DNA of 10,373 bases from JAKQLP01 sp964562165 (lineage in GTDB: Bacteria; Patescibacteriota; Dojkabacteria; B142; OLB20): contig CAZLRZ010000028.1 of assembly GCA_964562165.1 (NCBI GenBank), forward strand, positions 1 to 10,373, written 5' to 3'. Shown here in pieces: positions 6,392 to 10,373 of the stretch; position 1 is the stretch's first letter; each line of letters begins with the position of its first letter. The translations under genes were made by a program, and so were the position numbers. The notes below the pieces were generated by a model. That model saw only the letters and a list, made by a program, of their open reading frames with translations. It ran no database searches and was not told the DNA's origin.

Positions 6392-8211
6392 ATATTAATT
6401 ACCCAATCGGCAATATTTGAAAATCGTTTTTCGATGGAGTTATTTCCTTTGAGTGAAACATTTTTGACTCTATGGTTTAATATATACACATCTTCGGGGT
6501 GGAATAGAAAAACGACGGGAACTTCTTCCGCAATTATAGATTGAAAATCTGCATATTTTTTCTTTCTGGTCTTTTCATCAACCAATCTTCGAGCATCGTT
6601 AAGATCGTCATCTACTGCTGCAACTTTAACAGTTTTTCCTTCAACAACTTGAGTTCTTTTTGATTCAGAAACATATGATGAAATATTTAATCCTGGATGA
6701 GACTTTTGACTACTATGAAACAACTCGTATCTGTCAGGATCGATTAGCGTTTGAACACCATAGAACAATAGGTCAAAGTTTCTTGGAATAATGTATTCCT
6801 CTACGGAAACCTGAAGACTTACTTTATTCAAATTTACTTCTATGCCCACTAGCTTCAACTGTTTTTGAATGTCTTCTGCCATCACGGTTCTATCCAAATT
6901 ATCTACATAGGTGAGAGTAAAACTTAATCTGACATTGTCTTTTATACGAACCCCATCTTCACCTCTTATAAATCCGGCTTTTTCAAGTAATTCTTCAGCC
7001 TTAATTAGATTATATGAATATTTTTCTACTTTTGAAAAAGCAAAAGAGGTCTTTGGAATTGGCCCTTCAGCAACTTCCCCGAAATTATTTACTGTATTTA
7101 ACAATTCATTTTTATTAAGGGCAGAGCTAATTGCCTGCCTAACTGCTACTGTCTTTAAAGGAGCAGGGCCGGTTTCAGAAAGGTTGAAAAACAATCCCCA
7201 AAACTGATTATACAAAACATCAGAATTCAAAATTGATAAGTTAGTATTGTTTTCAAGTTTTTTTGCCGAAGCCACTGAAATTCCTGCTAGTGAATGAATC
7301 TGCCCCTGAGACAATGCTTCGAGTGCTTTTTCTTCACTGGTGAAGAATTTAAATCTAATCTTATTTATTTTAGAAGTGCTTTCTTTATAATATGGGTTTT
7401 TTATGAGATCAATAAAGTCTGTATTCGCAATTGAAAGCATATAAGGTCCTGACCCAACCGGGTTTCTATTAATAAAAGGATCAGCCAGGGCTATGTTTTC
7501 TGCCGTTAAATCGCTTATCAAATGTGATGGCAAGATTTTAAATGAGATAGCTTCGTAAAAGTTAGGGATGACATTGTCTTCGGTTACTCGAAATTCAAAT
7601 ACTAAAGGGTCGGTTTGAGAAGGGACAACTTCTAATTTATTTGCGGCTTTTGAATAAATATTGCTCAATTGAGAATTGGATTCTAGGCTTTTTACTAGAT
7701 TGAAGGTGTCCACTACATCTTTGGCGGTAATTGGAGTGCCGTCAGACCAATAAATGTTTGGCTTTAACTTGAATTGATATCTTTTTCCACTTTCTAATCT
7801 AAAAAAGTCCGCAAGTACGGGCTTAGGATCTCCAGCTTCATCAACATCAATTAAACTTTGATAAACTAATTCAGAAATATCTTTTTCCAATTGAATATTT
7901 GTAGAAATCAAAGGATTGATTCTGTTTATTTGGACAGGGTTCCCGATATCGTCGGCTCCTGTAATAATTCCTTCAATTATTGTATCTTCTTCAATACTTA
8001 AAAAGGCATATACGTTTGAGTTGATTTGCATAACCATCAATAACAGTATGGCTATACTCGCTACAAAGTGACTAAAGGGGATTGATTCGTTATAGAAACT
8101 CCGAAAAGACCTCAGGAGGGAATCTCTTCCAAAAAAAACTCTGTCAGGGTAAGTCCAAAAAGACTTCCTTAATTGATAGAATAACCTTAAAAGATTGTTT
8201 AAAATCTTCAA
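6385..8211 (-). CDS. ABC-type family 5 (oligopeptide-type) solute-binding protein, helix-anchored
   Basis: A 608-residue extracytoplasmic binding protein of the oligopeptide/nickel class. WSDGTPITAKDVVDTF (155-170) is the hallmark segment of this family, preceded by YQSLIDVDEAGDPKPVLAD and followed by GSGPYML. The C-terminal FHSSQKSHPGLNISSYVS also fits. The N-terminus is odd: about 47 mostly basic residues, then a hydrophobic helix (about 48-65) and no lipobox cysteine, so it is held by a membrane helix, or cut after Val-Tyr-Ala (67-69) by a signal peptidase. The start is a TTG one base after the secG stop; no in-frame ATG or GTG occurs before the helix. The transporter's permease and ATPase genes are not in the window. 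Ligand unknown, peptides most likely. Last gene of the five-gene minus-strand run. Confidence 0.9.
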   Translation of the reverse strand: MKILNNLLRLFYQLRKSFWTYPDRVFFGRDSLLRSFRSFYNESIPFSHFVASIAILLLMVMQINSNVYAFLSIEEDTIIEGIITGADDIGNPVQINRINPLISTNIQLEKDISELVYQSLIDVDEAGDPKPVLADFFRLESGKRYQFKLKPNIYWSDGTPITAKDVVDTFNLVKSLESNSQLSNIYSKAANKLEVVPSQTDPLVFEFRVTEDNVIPNFYEAISFKILPSHLISDLTAENIALADPFINRNPVGSGPYMLSIANTDFIDLIKNPYYKESTSKINKIRFKFFTSEEKALEALSQGQIHSLAGISVASAKKLENNTNLSILNSDVLYNQFWGLFFNLSETGPAPLKTVAVRQAISSALNKNELLNTVNNFGEVAEGPIPKTSFAFSKVEKYSYNLIKAEELLEKAGFIRGEDGVRIKDNVRLSFTLTYVDNLDRTVMAEDIQKQLKLVGIEVNLNKVSLQVSVEEYIIPRNFDLLFYGVQTLIDPDRYELFHSSQKSHPGLNISSYVSESKRTQVVEGKTVKVAAVDDDLNDARRLVDEKTRKKKYADFQSIIAEEVPVVFLFHPEDVYILNHRVKNVSLKGNNSIEKRFSNIADWVINIE

Positions 8212-8212
8212 T

Positions 8213-8449
8213 TTATGTATTAGTGCTTAAAATTGCAATGGCTAGTCCATTGACTACAAATACAACGATTAAAATAATTGTAAGATCATAAAAGAATTTT
8301 TCAGCACCCCTTTTTGATCTGTAACTTTCACCGCCACCTCCGCCAAACATAGTGCCTAATCCGGCTCCTTGTTGTTGGAGAAGTATTGCAACTACTAAAA
8401 CGACACTAATTATAATTTCAGTTACATTTAAAAATGTGTGCCAATCCAT
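8213..8449 (-). CDS. secG: Protein translocase subunit SecG
   Basis: A small subunit of the SecYEG channel that aids SecA-driven export across the cytoplasmic membrane. The 78 residues form the usual hairpin: a helix at about 7-25, a conserved loop with LLQQQGAGLGTMFGGGG (23-39) and RSKRGAEKFF (44-53), and a second helix at about 54-74. Length and motifs are typical. It starts at an ATG 17 bases after the preceding membrane-protein gene, without a Shine-Dalgarno, and its stop is one base from the start of the solute-binding gene, so those two are probably translated from one message. Nearby signal peptidases fit the same export pathway, although they lie on the other strand. Confidence 0.96.
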   Translation of the reverse strand: MDWHTFLNVTEIIISVVLVVAILLQQQGAGLGTMFGGGGGESYRSKRGAEKFFYDLTIILIVVFVVNGLAIAILSTNT

Positions 8450-8466
8450 AGAAAATCAATTAAAAA

Positions 8467-8877
8467 TTATTTAACTTGCTTATTCAGAATTATACTACAT
8501 AAATTCAAAATCACAGAACTAAAAAGGAATATTGAGTTTATATCATTTAACTGAATGAGAGTAGGTATTTTAACAAAAAGTAGGTCCGAATTACCAATTA
8601 CAGTTGGGTAAAATAAAATTAAATTCGAAAAGTAGGTATTCAAAATATAAAAGTATCCAAAAGTTATAGCTATTCCAAGTGCCACAAAAAGCGCAGATAT
8701 TTTTGGGAGTTTAAAAAAGCCCAATACAAAAGGTATTAAGGCCATTACGAATGCAAAGCCCAAAGACATATAAAGCTTTCCGGCTTCCTTTGAAGGGAAG
8801 CTAATATTTGATAAAAGATCAATAAAGATCCAGAATATGGCAAAATTAATAAAAAAATGTAAGACTTTTTTTCTCAT
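8467..8877 (-). CDS. Four-helix integral membrane protein, unknown function (YvlD/holin-4-like topology)
   Basis: 136 residues with predicted membrane segments at about 7-24, 35-54, 58-80 and 113-131 and a basic N-terminus (MRKK). A segment around 49-63 (PFVLGFFKLPKIS) ahead of the third helix recalls the 'P-x-L-x-x-x-x-x-P' turn of YvlD-type (phage holin family 4 superfamily) proteins, which have the same four-helix plan. That resemblance is weak and I would not name the gene from it. The last loop before the fourth helix holds most of the polar residues. It sits between the UMP-kinase-like gene (24-base gap) and secG (17-base gap) and is probably cotranscribed with them. The ATG at 8877 is the only start consistent with the first helix. 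Confidence 0.75.
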   Translation of the reverse strand: MRKKVLHFFINFAIFWIFIDLLSNISFPSKEAGKLYMSLGFAFVMALIPFVLGFFKLPKISALFVALGIAITFGYFYILNTYFSNLILFYPTVIGNSDLLFVKIPTLIQLNDINSIFLFSSVILNLCSIILNKQVK

Positions 8878-8901
8878 AAAATTAGTTTAGCAGTTTTAAG
8901 A

Positions 8902-9612
8902 TTAGTCAACAATTACACTACCCTTATATTCTTTATCAAGCAGAAAGTCCTCAACATTTTTAATATCCCATCCGCTCATAATTATCATTTTCAATTTATT
9001 CTCTTCGGCCATTTTTGAAGCAATTGGATCAACTGGGAAGTTTCCACCTGGGGGGTGTTTACTTGGATTCCCAATGATTTCCATATATTCATCCCAAGTC
9101 AATTGATTGATTGGTGTTGCTTCGGGGAAGAATTTGGGATCGGCGGTGTAAATATAATCAATGTTTTTTAAGCTCAAAATATAATCGGCTTTTGTTTTTA
9201 GAGCAACTCTAACTGCATCAACATCTCCACTATGTCCCGGCCTTCCGCCACCGCCGGCTTTAATATATTTTCCAATGGTTATTGGGCCTTCCTGGTAATA
9301 ATCTTCAAATTTTAAAATGTCCTCATCAGCATATTCGCTGAAAAATGCTCGGAAAATTTGTGCGTGTAGTACGTTAACTGTTGTGCCTATCCAGTGGAGG
9401 TCGTTGTCTTTGGTGACGCCGGCTTCTTTGGCTAAATCCCTATACATTCTGGCTAAACTTCCGCCTCCTAGGATAAAAAAGAACTTATATCCTTTTTCAA
9501 ATAGCGGTAGCAAAATCTTCTTTAAATCTTTTAAATAATTGAAATCAAACAACTTATCGTTAGATGGTGAAACTAGCGACCCTCCTAGCTTTACGACTAT
9601 AGTTTTGGACAT
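8902..9612 (-). CDS. pyrH: Amino acid kinase family protein, archaeal-type UMP kinase-like
   Basis: Probably phosphorylates UMP to UDP with ATP. The 236 residues carry the amino acid kinase fold motifs in order: KLGGS (8-12) and GGGSLAR (49-55) for phosphate binding, DLHWIGTTVNVLHAQ (71-85) where UMP kinases have D-x-x-G-I-x-x-T-R-L-N-A, GGGGRPGHSGDVDA (120-133) like the archaeal 'GGTxPGxSTDxxAA', and NIDYIYTADP (150-159) matching the nucleotide loop 'NVDGVYTADP'. The layout is closer to archaeal UMP kinase than to the bacterial enzyme, but T-R-L-N-A is degenerate (no Arg), so another substrate (isopentenyl phosphate or a relative) cannot be ruled out. It starts at ATG 28 bases after the glycosyltransferase stop, without a Shine-Dalgarno. 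Confidence 0.78.
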   Translation of the reverse strand: MSKTIVVKLGGSLVSPSNDKLFDFNYLKDLKKILLPLFEKGYKFFFILGGGSLARMYRDLAKEAGVTKDNDLHWIGTTVNVLHAQIFRAFFSEYADEDILKFEDYYQEGPITIGKYIKAGGGGRPGHSGDVDAVRVALKTKADYILSLKNIDYIYTADPKFFPEATPINQLTWDEYMEIIGNPSKHPPGGNFPVDPIASKMAEENKLKMIIMSGWDIKNVEDFLLDKEYKGSVIVD

Positions 9613-9640
9613 TAAGAAGAATATAAGATATTAAATAATT

Positions 9641-10373
9641 TTAAAGTTTAGCAACATCTTTGATATATTCAATTGCGATATCTTCCCAATCATAGTCTTT
9701 GTTGTATAAATTCACGTCTTTTTCAATCTTTGCTAATTCTAAAGGATTTTTTAAAAGATATGAAATTCTTTTAGCAAGAGTTTCGGGGTTGTTATCGGGA
9801 AGCTTTTCCAAGAAATTTACTTCAGAAAATATGTACGAATTTGTAATAACTAAAGGCCTTCTTGAAGCAAGGCAATACTTAATAGCTCCGCTTGCACCTT
9901 CTTTTAATTCGGCATAGGGTAGAACAAGTAGATCCGCCGATTGTAAAAGCTTAATTATGACAGGAGTTTCCAAAAAATCAGTGAATAAAAGAACGTTTTT
10001 CTCAAGCTTTTCGGTTTTAATAAAATCTACGATCTTATTATGAATCCCCCTTGATGTTGAGTTTTCGGGGTTTATTGCGGTAATAAGCATTAATAATATT
10101 TCCGGAAATTCCTTAACTAACAATGCGATTGATTTCGTAAGTTCTAAGAATCCCTTCTTTTCGTGAATCATTCCGTGGGTAGCAATAACTTGTCTGCCGG
10201 TAAACCCAAATTCCTTTTGCAAATGTTTTTTATCGGAATTCGGGTAATAAGGTAAGCCATGCTTTACCATCAATACGTTTTCAACCACACCTAGATTATT
10301 TAAAAAGTCCTTTTCTTTATTCGATAAAACATAGATCCTATTTACCTTTTTTAATGTCTCACTAATATCAGCA
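9641..10373 (-). CDS. GT4-type glycosyltransferase, C-terminal part (5' end outside window)
   Basis: Transfers a sugar from a nucleotide donor, probably to an envelope or extracellular glycan. The frame is open from the window edge, so the GTG at 10288 is not the start: upstream codons read ADISETLKKVNRIYVLSNKE, the usual 'adri.vls..ek..l' segment of this fold. It continues with VKHGLPYY and ATHGMIHEKKGFLEL, the start of the C-terminal Rossmann half, then FTDFLE and LLQSADLLVLPYAE. The donor-binding loop reads KEGASGAIKYCLASRRPLV. Its first Glu (about 9899-9901) fits the EX7E motif, but the second Glu is Tyr, a variant seen in parts of the family. Acceptor and sugar are unknown. First visible gene of the minus-strand run. 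Confidence 0.88.
   Translation of the reverse strand, partial: ADISETLKKVNRIYVLSNKEKDFLNNLGVVENVLMVKHGLPYYPNSDKKHLQKEFGFTGRQVIATHGMIHEKKGFLELTKSIALLVKEFPEILLMLITAINPENSTSRGIHNKIVDFIKTEKLEKNVLLFTDFLETPVIIKLLQSADLLVLPYAELKEGASGAIKYCLASRRPLVITNSYIFSEVNFLEKLPDNNPETLAKRISYLLKNPLELAKIEKDVNLYNKDYDWEDIAIEYIKDVAKL

Noticed and set aside
6911..7207. 98-codon open frame on the plus strand within the solute-binding gene
   Set aside because: Antisense to a well-supported gene, no motif, no ribosome binding site.
8489..8494. TATAAT on the minus strand as a promoter for secG
   Set aside because: No usable -35 at 16-18 bases and no TGn extension; such hexamers are expected by chance in this AT-rich DNA, and the gene is closely packed in a run.
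10286..10288. GTG as the glycosyltransferase start
   Set aside because: The frame stays open to the window edge, and the upstream codons encode a segment typical of the family, so the gene is cut by the window.

Overview
The window is AT-rich, gene-dense bacterial DNA with very short intergenic gaps. I read ten protein genes, two of them cut by the window edges, and no RNA genes, CRISPR arrays or insertion sequences. The gene set suggests a Candidate Phyla Radiation (Patescibacteria) bacterium, perhaps near Dojkabacteria, WWE3 or Microgenomates. The clues are a type II (eukaryote-like) isoleucyl-tRNA synthetase, an archaeal-like UMP-kinase-family protein, a substrate-binding protein anchored by a transmembrane helix instead of lipid, and almost no Shine-Dalgarno sites. 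This placement is inference. TAA, TAG and TGA all act as stops, so the standard bacterial code fits.

Left part (1-1154, minus strand): a three-gene unit read right to left. It holds two small cysteine-rich proteins of unknown function that look like paralogues, then the first 118 codons of a class I SAM-dependent methyltransferase. The methyltransferase start overlaps the preceding stop in an ATGA junction.

Middle (1155-6376): a divergent promoter region, then on the plus strand ileS and two tandem signal peptidase I genes. The IleRS is the highlight. Besides the catalytic core, editing domain, zinc knuckles and KMSKS loop, it carries two extra domains in frame. One is a CYTH (triphosphate tunnel) domain inside the CP1 editing region. 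The other is a degenerate histidine-phosphatase (phosphoglycerate-mutase-like) domain just before the C-terminal half of the catalytic domain. A 100-N scaffold gap interrupts the gene between KMSKS and the C-terminal region and almost certainly hides several hundred bases.

Right part (6385-10373, minus strand, convergent with the second lepB): a five-gene collinear run, in order of transcription a GT4-type glycosyltransferase (cut by the window edge), a UMP-kinase-like amino acid kinase, a four-helix membrane protein, SecG, and a membrane-anchored family 5 solute-binding protein. SecG (export channel), the two signal peptidases (pre-protein cleavage) and the solute-binding protein (an exported product) make an export theme across the convergent junction. 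The glycosyltransferase and nucleotide kinase could feed envelope glycan or nucleotide metabolism.
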